A DNA stretch of 64,000 bases, taken from the NCBI GenBank assembly GCA_963576725.1, contig OY755241.1:3476062-3540061 (forward strand). The letters run 5' to 3'. Source of the stretch: Azorinus chamasolen (Eukaryota > Mollusca > Bivalvia > Cardiida > Solecurtidae). Under the pieces are notes generated by a model, which saw only the letters and a list, made by a program, of their open reading frames with translations, was not told the DNA's origin and made no database searches. Shown here piece after piece: positions 53,747 to 63,972 of this stretch (positions are counted from its first letter, which is position 1; each line of letters begins with the position of its first letter). A program made the translations under genes and the position numbers.

Positions 53747-54198
53747 TAACCCTTTCCTCATATAAGTCCTTTTCCACATCTTTGCAAATAGAGTAGACCC
53801 TGATGAGACAGCTGCTACAGGAGCTGTCTGATCAGGGTCTGCTTTCTTTCTTCTTGGAATAAAATACAATAAAACCTCTCTATAACGACCACTAAATTAC
53901 ATCAAGTATTTTGTGTTAAAGGCAGGTGGCTGCTTAAACAAGGCGAAAGTAAAACAGAATGCTCCTATAGGAGCGTTCTGTTTTACTTTCACCTTGCTTT
54001 AAGCAACCACCTGCCCAAAATACCAACTAATTAACACAAATTTATTGATTGTTATAGAGAGATTTTACTGTAGATCTTCTGATAAAATTCCTGCCAGATA
54101 AAAATCCCTTGTTAACAATGCTGTTAAAAAAAAATTGTTCAATTAATATTCGTATCGTCATAATTTCATACATGAATATTCACCAGGTAGAGGGTCAA
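53747..54198 (+). mobile_element. A2 MITE with nested family D MITE
   Basis: A2 from TTAACCCTTTCCTCATATAA to about 54198. The D copy at 53867-54070 lies between duplicated TA dinucleotides, within GGAATAAAATAGATC. Confidence 0.75.
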
Positions 54199-54219
54199 CA
54201 GTATTGACCTAGATCATAA

Positions 54220-54985
54220 GACTCCCTTTCCTTCATCTAAACACCTTGTCACACCTTGTCAAACACAGTAGACCAACATCAAATGCCTCCTGTAAGAGCC
54301 TTCTGATCAGGGTCTGCTCTGTTTCTACCAATACCACAAAATAATTTATAACAAATCAACTAATACATAATCATGATTTCATTAGTTTTTATATTATTAT
54401 TAAACAGGGAAAGGTTTAAGTCCTATCATTTTAATTAACTCTTTATTTCATCTCAGTTACTTGGACGTTAAACCCTTTACTCCCTACAAAAATCTTTGCA
54501 AACAGAGTAGACCCAAACAAGACAACAACTATAGGAGCTGTCTGATCAAGGTCTGTTGTTTGCTTATGCAAGTATATAAATCTGATTCTAGTTTTTGCTG
54601 TGGACAAGTCACCTGTTCAAATGCCTTTACAAAAATTCATATAATTATGAGGTTACATGAATATTCATGGACTAAAGATTTAAAGACTAAACTCAGTTTC
54701 AACTCAGAAGTTTTAGTTAACTCAAAACAGATGCAATCCTATTTGGGTCTACTCTGTTCCACCCTTGCCTTGTTCTGTTTATTCCAAATTTCAACACCTA
54801 CTGAATATTCATGGACAAAATAGTTATAATGAAATACAGAAGGTAGAACATTGTAGAAATTTTAGAAAGTAAAGAAACAGACCTTTAAAATTCCTTAACC
54901 AAACAGAGCAGACCTACAGGAGCTGTTTGACTTATGTTTACTCTCTTTGCAAAGGTACCTGAAGTTGTCTTTAAGCTGGAAAGGG
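54220..54985. other. Three decayed A-family copies
   Basis: Copies at about 54220-54420 (ends AACAGGGAAAGG), 54470-54700 and a - strand A1 at about 54760-54985. Confidence 0.55.
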
Positions 54986-55204
54986 TTAACCCATTCCTGC
55001 ATATTGACGCTTCTGTAAAAGTCACTTTATGAAACCATTGCGATAAATAGAGCATTTGCTCCACAGGAGCAAATGCTCTATTTATCACAATGGTTTCAAA
55101 ACTACACAATTCTGAAAAATTCCTTTTCTCTAGTTAATGCTCCTTTTTGGTAGAATTAATCAAAGTGGTTGGATCTAAAAATAGCCTAAGTTGGAATGGG
55201 TTAA
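54986..55204 (-). mobile_element. MITE family B copy, full length
   Basis: TTAACCCATTCCTGCATATT to GTTGGAATGGGTTAA. It shares TTAA 55201-55204 with the next copy. Confidence 0.75.
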
Positions 55205-55416
55205 CCTTTTCCCTCATATAAATGCCTTTTCAAGCATTTGCAGAGTAGACCCAGATCTGGGTCTGCTCTGTTTGCTTATGGTTTAAAACAGATCATATTC
55301 TCCAGTTTTTTCCTGAGCCAAACTCGCCTGTGTTCATATGCCATTATAGAAAATAATCTAATTAATATTCATGATGTCATTATTTCTAACATGAATATGC
55401 AACAGGAAAAGGTTAA
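55201..55416 (+). mobile_element. MITE family A2-like copy, core deleted
   Basis: TTAACCTTTTCCCTCATATA to CAACAGGAAAAGGTTAA; the core hairpin is collapsed to GACCCAGATCTGGGTC. Confidence 0.7.
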
Positions 55417-55484
55417 ACTGCCCTCTGTTTTCTCATTATAGGATCCCTGCAGTCATGTTCTTCTGTGTGCACCTAGCCACTGAT

Positions 55485-55739
55485 AAAACCCTTTCCCTGT
55501 TCTACCGGTATGTTTATTACAAAGTTCAGAACCTACTGAATATTCATGGACACAATAGTTATATCGAAATATGGAGGGTGGAACATTGTAGCCATTTAAG
55601 AAAGTATAGAACAGATCTATCAAATTCCATTAGCAAACAGAGCAGACCTTGATCAGACAGCTTCTATAGGAGCCGTCTGATCTGGGTCCACTCTGTTTGC
55701 AAATGCGTGAACATGCATTTACATGAACGAAAGGATTAA
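55485..55739 (-). mobile_element. MITE family A1 copy
   Basis: AAACCCTTTCCCTGTTC to GAACGAAAGGATTAA; core GACAGCTTCTATAGGAGCCG. A decayed A2 follows at about 55780-56002. Confidence 0.7.
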
Positions 55740-56110
55740 AAAAGAAAAAGAAAAAAAGCTAATCAATCCGTCCCAAAACAGATGACTTTTGGAACCTTTG
55801 CAAACAGAATAGAACCTGATCAGAGAGCTCCTGTAGGAGCTGTCTGATCAGAGCGTACTCTTTTTGCTTATTCTATGATAAAGATCCGACTCTAAAGTTT
55901 CTATCACAACTAAAAGTTTCCTTGTTAATGTGCAATTATCAAAATTAGACCATGTGTATTCACACAGTAATAAATTCTTTATATTCAAAGAGGAAAGGGG
56001 TTAAATATGTTTTACATTTCTCCACCAAATCGTATCTTGCTCACCAAGGCAATTCTAATGTAATGCAGCAAGACAGAGTTTGTCTGAGGGAAAAAAAGGA
56101 AAAGATTTTG

Positions 56111-56285
56111 ATTTCTCACATAACATCCCTTATCTCCGGGTTAGAACAACGAGTTGAGATTTCCTTATCAGTAACACGTGTAAGAACACTTTAGAACATA
56201 CGTCATATATGACGTCAAACCATGGAAACTGATATTTACATGTCATTAAAACGGCGAAAATACACTGTTTTAGTTATGTGAGAAA
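56111..56285. mobile_element. Family J element, inverted copy
   Basis: ATTTCTCACATAACATCCC ... CGTCATATATGACGTCAAAC ... AGTTATGTGAGAAAAA; matches 25855-26042 in reverse complement. Confidence 0.65.
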
Positions 56286-56290
56286 AATAA

Positions 56291-56435
56291 TCTGTTGCGA
56301 GTTGTCTTTTAAGATCACATGTTCCTAAACTCACCAAGAAAATGTTATTAAGCTCGCCAAAGGCTGACTTAAAATAACGTTTTCTAAGGCTCGTTTAGGA
56401 ACATGCGATCTTAAAAGACAACTCGAAACAGATCC
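56291..56435. repeat. Long hairpin TCTGTTGCGAGTTGTC / GACAACTCGAAACAGA
   Basis: Arms of about 45 bp plus inner AAAATGTTATTAAGCTCG-like partial pairing. Right flank TCCTCTATATAT as at 13516. Confidence 0.75.
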
Positions 56436-56816
56436 TCTATATATCAGTATACAGCTCATCTACTGCCCATTATCAAGATTTATCTGTTTCAGAATGTTTC
56501 GTCAGACGTCAACTCCTCCGAATCTCTTCAGACCTATGAGACAAATTTAGGTAAATATTTTTTATATTTCTCCCTAAAACCTTTACCTGCTGGTACTCAT
56601 TAGAATCACCTCTCAATGCAAATTCTATTTGCTAATGAGAACTAATAAGATTGGATTTCGCTTAGAAATGAGATCAAAATATGCCCACTCTAAATTTTCC
56701 AGCAGACAAAATGTGTCCAGCAGACTCCAACGCTAGCACTAAGAGAGGGTTGTTTTGTTTGCAATATCCTCCTTCATTACTAGTTGAGACATGTAGCCTT
56801 CAACTATAGAGCATTA

Positions 56817-57006
56817 TCAGGTCCAGATAAGATGCGTAAATTAAAACATTTTCAAAAATAACTTTTTTATTTCTCCGCCAAACCCTATGTTGTGACCACT
56901 CTTTAGAATCGTCTCTTCGAGATGATTCTAAAGAGTGGTCACAATATAGGGTTTGGTGGAGAAATGACAATTTTAGTATTTGAGTACGCACATTTATCTG
57001 TAGCCC
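56817..57006. mobile_element. MITE family C copy
   Basis: CAGGTCCAGATAAGATGCG to TTTATCTGTAGCCCT; long palindrome with GTCTCTTCGAGATGA centre. Confidence 0.7.
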
Positions 57007-57303
57007 TATTATTCTATGCTAATTATTATCACAATCATCAACATTCATCAATAAAAAAAAGGGGGAAGATTTACCTTCAAATGGTCAGCCTGTGTCTAGA
57101 ATGCAGAAAAAAATCTCTTCTCTTGAAAAAAATGCCCACACAATTCAAACTAAAAAATGGAAAAGAAAAAAATGGTGAAAAGACATAGTCAATGCATATC
57201 AGTTTCGTTTCCAATACTTCTTATATTTGTATCAAGTTGACATTCGTCCAACAGTCAAAACCGCTTCTATGGATGTGAATCTGAAGGAGTGAAATGAAGA
57301 ATG

Positions 57304-57618
57304 AACTCTTTGCATGCTAAATCATTGTTGTCTGCAAATAGTGTCTGCTGCAATTCTTAAAGTTAATATTTCTTTTCCTCAAATGTGTTTAAAGGAACAA
57401 ATGTGTCACTTGTCAGCAGAAGTGTGACAAAACAAATGGGACAAAAAATGGATGGACAGACAAATTAAGTGATCCCTAAAGACTCAAGCAGAAGACACAA
57501 TAATGAAATCAGAGTCATTTTGGATCCTGATGAGACGTCCAGTTGCTTGACATCTCATTTGGGTCTACACGGTTTGCACTGGTAGTCATGATTTACATCC
57601 AGCGTGCAAAGAGTTAAA
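57304..57618. mobile_element. Family M/L TTAA-type element
   Basis: Inverted ends TGAACTCTTTGCATGCTAAA and TCCAGCGTGCAAAGAGTTAA; core TTGGATCCTGATGAGACG with a partial partner. Confidence 0.55.
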
Positions 57619-57787
57619 AGCATCACGGCAAGTAACACTGCATCTCAACCTGCTTCAAAGACTTATGACTGAAAAAAAAATGAGAAAAAAAATCTTGTAA
57701 AAATTCAGAAAACATGTGCTGGAAAGCTGGCCGAGACAAAATATGCAGACAAGTGATGTCTTTATCAACAACCTGCCAGGGTAAACT

Positions 57788-57939
57788 CAGGCCTGGAAAA
57801 TTCCACTTGTCCGCTCGCCATGACGAGTAACTTTCTTGCAGGACGAGTAGAATTTCAGAAATTTTAACAATTAATTTAAGGAAAATAGATAAAAGCAGCT
57901 GGCAGGACGAGTAAAAGTTTTAGGATTTTTCCAGCCCTG
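57788..57939. mobile_element. Small hAT-like element (CAGGCCTGGAAAA ends)
   Basis: Ends CAGGCCTGGAAAAT and ATTTTTCCAGCCCTG; AAACT on both sides. Internal GGCAGGACGAGTA repeated. Confidence 0.6.
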
Positions 57940-58097
57940 AAACTGGGCAGAAAACAGTTTCCAACTTCAATACTATCAAAGTTTTAATTGTGATAAGACA
58001 CTTACTATTAGACAGACAAATAACAAATAGTGCAGATCAAGATCATGCTGCTCCTAAAGGACCAGTTTGATCTGGGTCTACAGTATTTGCTGCTATG

Positions 58098-58425
58098 CAG
58101 ATAAGATGCATCAATTAACCCTTTCCTCCATGAATATTCATGTAAGAAATAATGATGTTATTACCATTAATTAGATTAATTTGTTATAATAGCACATGGA
58201 CACAGCAATTTTTGTCCATAGCAAAAACTGTAGAATTATATTTATATTATATCATATGCAAACAGAGCAGACCCTGATCAGACGGTCTGATCAGGGTCTT
58301 CTCTGTTTGCAAAGGCGTAGAAAGGCATATTTATGAAGTAAAGGGCACATTTTCAAGAACTTCTTTATTTTCTCCACCAAACCCTGTGTTGTGACCACTC
58401 TTTGAATTGATACCAATTCCAGTAT
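58098..58425. mobile_element. Family C MITE interrupted by A2 MITE
   Basis: C begins GCAGATAAGATGCATCAATT and resumes ACATTTTCAAGAACTTC. The A2 (- strand) at 58115-58347 is inserted at the TTAA of that segment. Confidence 0.7.
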
Positions 58426-58446
58426 GACCAAATATTGATTAGCCAA

Positions 58447-58710
58447 TTAACCCTTTACTCAATAAAAACACCTTTCTTTACCTTTGCAAACAGAATAGAC
58501 CCAGATCAGATGGCTCCAATAGGAGCTGTCTGATCTGGGTCTACTCTGTTTACTTATGAAATAATAGATATGATTCTACAGTTTCTGCCATGTTCAAACT
58601 AATAGATATTCATGATGTCATTATTTCTAACATGAATATTCATGGCGAAGAGAGTTAATATTTACAGTGTCATTATTTCTTACACAAATATTCATGGAGT
58701 AAAGGGTTAA
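58447..58710 (+). mobile_element. MITE family A2 copy plus extra tail
   Basis: TTAACCCTTTACTCAATAAA to 58658; a second A2 tail (CACAAATATTCATGGAGTAA) to about 58710. Confidence 0.7.
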
Positions 58711-58790
58711 AAATGATTATCAGTGACAAGTATCTGACACGTATCTGATGTAACCCATGCCAACCCATAGACAGAATTACTATGCCTTCC

Positions 58791-58983
58791 CAGAGCTCCA
58801 GATAAGGTACGTAAATTAAAACATTTTCAAGAATAACTCTGTTATTTCTCAACCAAACCCTATGTTGTGACCACTCTTTAGAATCGTCTCTTCGAGACAA
58901 TTCTAAAGAGTGGTCATAACATAGGGTTTATCGGAGAAATGACGATTTTAGTATTCGAGTATGCACCTTTATCTGTAACTCTG
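58791..58983. mobile_element. MITE family C copy, full length
   Basis: CAGAGCTCCAGATAAGGTAC to TTATCTGTAACTCTG, 193 bp; palindrome centre GTCTCTTCGAGAC. Confidence 0.8.
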
Positions 58984-59656
58984 CTTTCACTATGTCCAAC
59001 ATACATGTACCATAAATGTATCATTGATCAGGATCTACTCTGCAGTCTCTGCTGCTTCATTAGTTTCATTTAAAGGCCTTCTTCTAGCATCTATACAGGT
59101 CCATTCAAAGGACCTATAGATTCCCAATGCAAAATAGGCAATACTTCCCCCCAAGTTGGGGGGGAAATCCCAATAAAGACCAAATATACTATAAAATGCA
59201 AATTAAGTTAAAATGGGGTCAAAAATGTTTCCAAATCACTGAATTTTACGTGCAAAATATACCCAATTATTAAAATGCCATTTTCCCCAAATTGCCAGAA
59301 AAAGGCCTGAAAATGAAGATGAATGGGCTAATTCCAGCTTTACAAACGGATCGAGTGGGGAGTCAAGACAGTTCCAGTATTCAAATAACGACAGTAATGG
59401 CCAAAGAAAAAATGTCCTACTTTGGCAGCATACATGTATATAGCACTTTGTAGTTCATATTGCACTTGTTTCTATATATGGGTTTAACTGGAGTTTAAAT
59501 ACACTTCTTCACCGGAGTCAAAATAACCTGACTGAATGACAATCTACTATTTTGTAACTTTTTTCTCAATGGATACCAATGTTTGTCTTTATATATCTAT
59601 CTATATATATTATGTACTGGCAGGTTTTGAACCCAAAGTCAGGCTGAACCAGCCTT
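58984..59656. other. Unassigned sequence
   Basis: No repeat family, ORF or RNA gene recognised. Confidence 0.4.
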
Positions 59657-59802
59657 AATCCTTTCCCTGTTCAGTATTCATGTAATATGTCATAAGCAAA
59701 CAGAGCGGACCCTGATCAGTTAGCTCCTATAAGAGCCTTCTGATCCGGGTCTACTCCGTTTGCAAATGCGTGAACAGGCGTTCATATGAGGGAAAGGGTT
59801 AA
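59657..59802 (-). mobile_element. MITE family A fragment
   Basis: TTAATCCTTTCCCTGTTC, core hairpin, GAGGGAAAGGGTTAA; ends about 160 nt from the stop of ELAV-like paralogue 3. Confidence 0.65.
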
Positions 59803-59960
59803 TGTCTTCAGCTATGAAATTATCGGTATCATAAGAGTTAAAACTTCTTTTAAAAGGACAACACCGAAGAACACGCAAGTTAACAAAAATTTAGGGTTAG
59901 CTTTTAACTGCATATGAGTGAAATTTTAAACTACCTAGTATTGTTTCTAAAATGTTCATA

Positions 59961-60851
59961 CTATTTCATCCTGTTTTTAAATCGAACTTGCAATGGTTTC
60001 CCATTATAATATAGGCCATCAAGGGACATAATGGCTCTTTGAGCGTCTTGTCTATCATAAAAGTTTACAAAAGCATATCCTTTACATAGATCAGTCTCAA
60101 CATCCTTAATTACGTCTACTTTCTGTAAGGCTCCAAATGGAGCAAATAATCTATAAACATCTGATTCCGTGCAAGAAGTTCCTACGTTATACACAAAAAC
60201 ACAATGCGGCCCCGTTGCCATCATATTAGCATTTTGATGTGTATTTTGCATAGGCCTGTGAACAGGATACGGAACTGTCCTGTAATTTATCCCTGGAGAC
60301 ATTTTCTTCCTATCCTCATCTGCAAATTTCACAGTGAGTTCACCTATTCCATTAGGTGGTGTGAAACCATTAAGTTTTTGTATGGCTATCTCTGCCTCAT
60401 TTTTCTTGTCAAATAGTACAAATGCCACTGTTTTGGAGATATTTGTCACTGCGTCACGTAACACACGCACACTAATTATGCTGCCATACTGACCAAACAA
60501 ATGCTTCACTTCCTCATCACCAAAATGTCGAGGTAAGTTTCTTACATAAACATTAGCTCTTTTGGCCGTCTCATCGGGCGGTCGTGAGAATGCTACTTTG
60601 ATTCGCTTGTGCTGTAGTTGTGTTCCGTTTAACTCTTGCACAGCCCGAGCTGCATCACTACTATTAATGAAGTCTGCAAAGCCAAACCCATAGCTATAGT
60701 TAGTGGCTTTGTGTCGGCAGATTTTACACGATTTGAGAGGTCCATACTGTTCAAACATCTGGCGGAACTCCTCATCTGTTAGGGCCTGTGGGAGGTAATT
60801 GACTATTAAATTGGTGCTTATGGCCGACTCTTCTCCCTCCATTTTGATCAT
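59961..60851 (-). CDS. ELAV/Hu-like RNA-binding protein, three RRMs, single coding exon (paralogue 3)
   Basis: The protein has 296 residues from the first ATG (60851); a second ATG three codons on (60842) has the better context (AAAATGG). RRM1 is at about 14-89 (NLIVNYLP, YGFGFADF), RRM2 at about 100-177 (VYVRNLP, KTVAFVLF) and RRM3 at about 216-292 (VFVYNVG, KGYAFVNF). RNP1 of RRM2 reads KTVAFVLF, having lost the usual K/RGxGF/A glycine. The linker is only about 38 residues and lacks the FRFNPM-type motif, so this is the shortest and most divergent member. It has no coding introns, lies about 10.3 kb from paralogue 2 and has the same orientation. Confidence 0.9.
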   Translation of the reverse strand: MIKMEGEESAISTNLIVNYLPQALTDEEFRQMFEQYGPLKSCKICRHKATNYSYGFGFADFINSSDAARAVQELNGTQLQHKRIKVAFSRPPDETAKRANVYVRNLPRHFGDEEVKHLFGQYGSIISVRVLRDAVTNISKTVAFVLFDKKNEAEIAIQKLNGFTPPNGIGELTVKFADEDRKKMSPGINYRTVPYPVHRPMQNTHQNANMMATGPHCVFVYNVGTSCTESDVYRLFAPFGALQKVDVIKDVETDLCKGYAFVNFYDRQDAQRAIMSLDGLYYNGKPLQVRFKNRMK

Positions 60852-60905
60852 GATCACTTACCAAGCATCTGTAGCCACTGTAGAAGATACCTGCAACAGA
60901 CAAAC
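60852..60905 (-). promoter_or_regulatory. Splice acceptor and adjacent donor-like site before ELAV-like paralogue 3
   Basis: Reading the - strand, TTTGTCTGTTGCAG ends at 60891 (acceptor). Twenty-nine bases later a donor consensus, TTG|GTAAGT, begins at 60861, only 10 nt before the first ATG. Either the donor is unused or it defines a 29-nt exon that skips this start. Confidence 0.5.
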
Positions 60906-61185
60906 ACAGCTGCATGCCACAACTAATAACATTGTCATGCATAGACAAAACAATAAACATTAAATTGTGATAAAATTCATAAGATGGACCACAGCTGACC
61001 TAACAAATCAATTTTTAAAGATTATGAAAAGTGATATTAGGGGTGAAAATTGAAAGAAACATTATATAGCAGACACCTAGACCTTCATAGTTACAAATTA
61101 TGGTTGTCTGTTTGTAAACGGAGGATGGGTATGTAAATGACATTGTATATGTGTGTGTATCACAGTGTGGTGATGGTGTGTGTGT

Positions 61186-61187
<2 letters not shown>

Positions 61188-61222
<35 letters not shown>
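61188..61222 (+). repeat. G-tract
   Basis: An uninterrupted run of more than 30 G, preceded by TG repeats. The length is likely approximate in assembly. Confidence 0.95.
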
Positions 61223-61223
<1 letters not shown>

Positions 61224-61278
61224 AATAACTCTTTACTATTTTTGATTTGACAGTTTTTGTCTATGCCAATAAGTCCCT

Positions 61279-61710
61279 TTAACCCTCTCATTGACATAAA
61301 CACCATAAATTTCACATACATGTATATAAATAAAATTTGCAAACAGAGTAGACCCAGATCAGATGGCTCCTATAGGAGTCATCTGATCAGGGTTTACAGG
61401 GGTGGCAAAATCTTATTTTGAATGACTTGTCTGTTTTCACCTAAAGCTATTTTCGACTTGTCCACATGATGAATTGATAACAAAAACCTACAAAATTTCT
61501 CTTGTCTGTAATGGCTTTGGGACAACACGGACAATGGATTTTGCCACCCTTGGTCTACTCTGTTACTTTGCTTATGAAATAATACAGATCCGATTCTACA
61601 GTTGTTGTCATTGCTAAAATATCCTTACCATTTTACAATTCAATTTAATTAATATAATATTCATGATGTCATTAATTTTTACATGAATATTTAACAGGGA
61701 AAGGGTAAAA
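61279..61710 (+). mobile_element. A2 MITE with nested hAT-like element
   Basis: The outer copy runs from TTAACCCTCTCATTGAC to AACAGGGAAAGGG. The insert at 61397-61552 has ends CAGGGGTGGCAAAATC / GATTTTGCCACCCTTG, with GGTTTA / GGTCTA flanks. Confidence 0.7.
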
Positions 61711-61830
61711 TAATGAATATTCATGATGTGAGAAAAGGTTAATACTGAGTATTTTCATGCCAACATTACGTGGAAACATGGTTAACCCTTAAGAATGCTG
61801 AATTTTCAAAGTGAAACTGTCCATCATTGT

Positions 61831-62079
61831 TTAACCCTTTCCATGTTCTGTGTTTATTACAAATTTCAATACCTACTGAATATTCATGGCCAAAATAGTT
61901 ATAATGAATATGGAAGGTGAAATATTGTAGCAATTTTAGAAAATAAACAAACATATCTATCAAATTCTATTAGCGAACAGAGCAGACCCTGATCAGACGG
62001 CTCCTCTAGGAGCCGTCTGATCTGGGTCTACTCTGTTTGCAGATGCGTGAAAACCCGTTTATATGAGGGAAAGGGTTAA
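61831..62079 (-). mobile_element. MITE family A1 copy, full length
   Basis: TTAA at 61831-61834 and 62076-62079; perfect core GACGGCTCCTCTAGGAGCCG. An A3 fragment precedes it (61782-61830). Confidence 0.85.
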
Positions 62080-62127
62080 TGATTGAGTTATTCAGTATAA
62101 AAGGGTAGAATTTATGGGAGTAATCTG

Positions 62128-62463
62128 CAGAGTAACAGATAAAGGTGCATACCTAAATACTAAAATTGGAATTTCTCCACCAAACCCTATACTGTGACGA
62201 TTCTAAAGAGTGGTCACAGTATAGGGTTTGGTGGAGAAATAAGAGTTATTCTTGAAAATGTTTTAATTTATGCATCTTATCTGGACCTCTGCAAATACTA
62301 AAACTGTCATTTGGCCACAAAACCATAATATGTTGTGACTACTCTTTAGATCGTCATTTTGAGACGATTCTAAAGAGTGGTAGTACCAACATAGGGTTTC
62401 GTGGAGAAATAACATAGTTATTCTTGAAATTGTTTTAATTTACGCATTTTTTCTGGACCTCTG
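62128..62463. mobile_element. Two abutting family C copies
   Basis: CAGAGTAACAGATAAAGGTG ... GGACCTCTG (62128-62291), then a second copy to TCTGGACCTCTG at 62463. Confidence 0.7.
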
Positions 62464-62591
62464 AATCTGAATGACAAACAGTACAGATCCTGATCTGGGT
62501 TTACAATGTTTGCAAATGCCAGTATACTTGGTTTTTTTACATTCAGCACCAACTTCAAGCTGTTAAGTTCCACTTAATGGCTGTAGATACA

Positions 62592-62842
62592 AACAAGAGC
62601 ACCACATGCAGGTGATAACCAACGCTCATCGGTTCAACTGTAGCCCTTCTGACAGTGAACAAGTCTGTGAAGTTTCTTAAGATTTGCATGAATAGTAAAC
62701 AAGACTATGAAGTTTTGTAAGATTTGCATGAATAGTAAACAAGACTATGAAGTTTCGTAAGATTTGCATGAATAGTAAAGAAGTAGTAGCCAATGTTAAA
62801 GACGATGATAACGCAGACGCCGGAATTACGACAATGGCTCAT
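62592..62842 (+). mobile_element. Helentron-like element H6, truncated
   Basis: AACAAGAGCACCACATGCAG at the left; a 48-bp tandem (AAGATTTGCATGAATAGTAA) at about 62660-62780; ends GACAATGGCTCAT where H7 begins. Confidence 0.55.
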
Positions 62843-63110
62843 AACAAGAGCTGCATGTGGCACCAACGCTCGTCTGATTTGGTGCTTGTCCACTGCATAC
62901 ACTTCTCCTCGAAGAGATCTACCAATTTATAAAGTTTCATGTTGAAACCTCTTATACTTTTTGATTAATCAGCTACATTAAAAGTTTTTGCATGCCCCCG
63001 CCACAGACGACAACGCCAACGTTTACAACTACACCAAAGACCTACGCCAAACGCCTACGACCCAGTGATCACAATAGCTTGACGTTTCTTCAAAACAGAC
63101 AAGCTAAAAA
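62843..63110 (+). mobile_element. Helentron-like element H7
   Basis: AACAAGAGCTGCATGTGGCA ... GATCACAATAGCTTGACG ... CAGACAAGCTAAAAA. Confidence 0.6.
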
Positions 63111-63319
63111 TGAATATTTATATGAACCTATTAAGAGATGCTTAACAAGATGTTTGAAACTTTTTGATCCTTTTATGTTCTTGAATTTGGTAAAATTCTA
63201 TTTCCTTTGATCTGGTTCTACAGTGTATGGAAATGCCAAACTAATGATCAATAAAACAACTAAAAGTCTAAAACCCTATTTAATAACCATTAAATAAAGA
63301 AAGAGGTTTTTCAAAATAC

Positions 63320-63400
63320 AGGTGATAGCATAATGCATACTGAAATCAATACAGAAAGCTCCTAGGGGAGCATTAAGCAACCACTTGTGTACAAAATGCA
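63320..63400. mobile_element. Family E hairpin, decayed
   Basis: ATACAGGTGATAGCATAATG with AAAGCTCCTAGGGGAGC and CATTAAGCAACCACTTGT. Confidence 0.5.
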
Positions 63401-63569
63401 ATCTCTTTTTAAAAAATGTTATGCCCCAAGGAGCATTTATTAGAGATACATGTACAATATGTTATGCCTCTTACAGACAGTTTGGACTCTTTAAAATGTA
63501 CCTTGGGAAACTGATACAAACTCTTTGTAGCCTCCAATAGTCTGTCACATTATCCTGACATCACAACAG

Positions 63570-63972
63570 AAGTCCAGGTTGGATGCATACATTTAAAGTT
63601 TCAAAAATAGCTCATTTATTGAAACTAGCTCATTTATTTATCAACAAACTCTATGTTGTAACCACTCTTCAAAATCATATCAAAGAGATGATTCTAAAGA
63701 GTTGTCGCAACGTAGCTTTTAAGGAGGAAACGATTTTAGTATTAGAATACGCCAGAGCTACAGATAAAGGGGTGTACTCAAATACTAAAATCGACATTTC
63801 TCCACCAAACCCTATGTTGCAACCACTCTTTAGAATCATCTTAAAGAGACTATTCTAAAGAGTGGTCACAACATAGAGTTTGATGGAGAAATGAGAAGTT
63901 ATTCTTGAAAATGTTTTAATTTACGCATCTTATCTGGACCTCTGGAATACGCACCTTTATCTATCACTCTGC
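63570..63972. mobile_element. Family C MITE interrupted by a second C MITE
   Basis: The outer copy runs 63570-63752 and 63945-63972 (ends CTTTATCTATCACTCTG). The inner copy at 63753-63944 is flanked by a perfect 8-bp repeat GAATACGC (63745-63752, 63945-63952). Confidence 0.85.

Noticed and set aside
59961..60857. Non-ATG (GTG) start for ELAV-like paralogue 3
   Set aside because: An ATG two codons downstream and another at 60842 with good context make a GTG start unnecessary.
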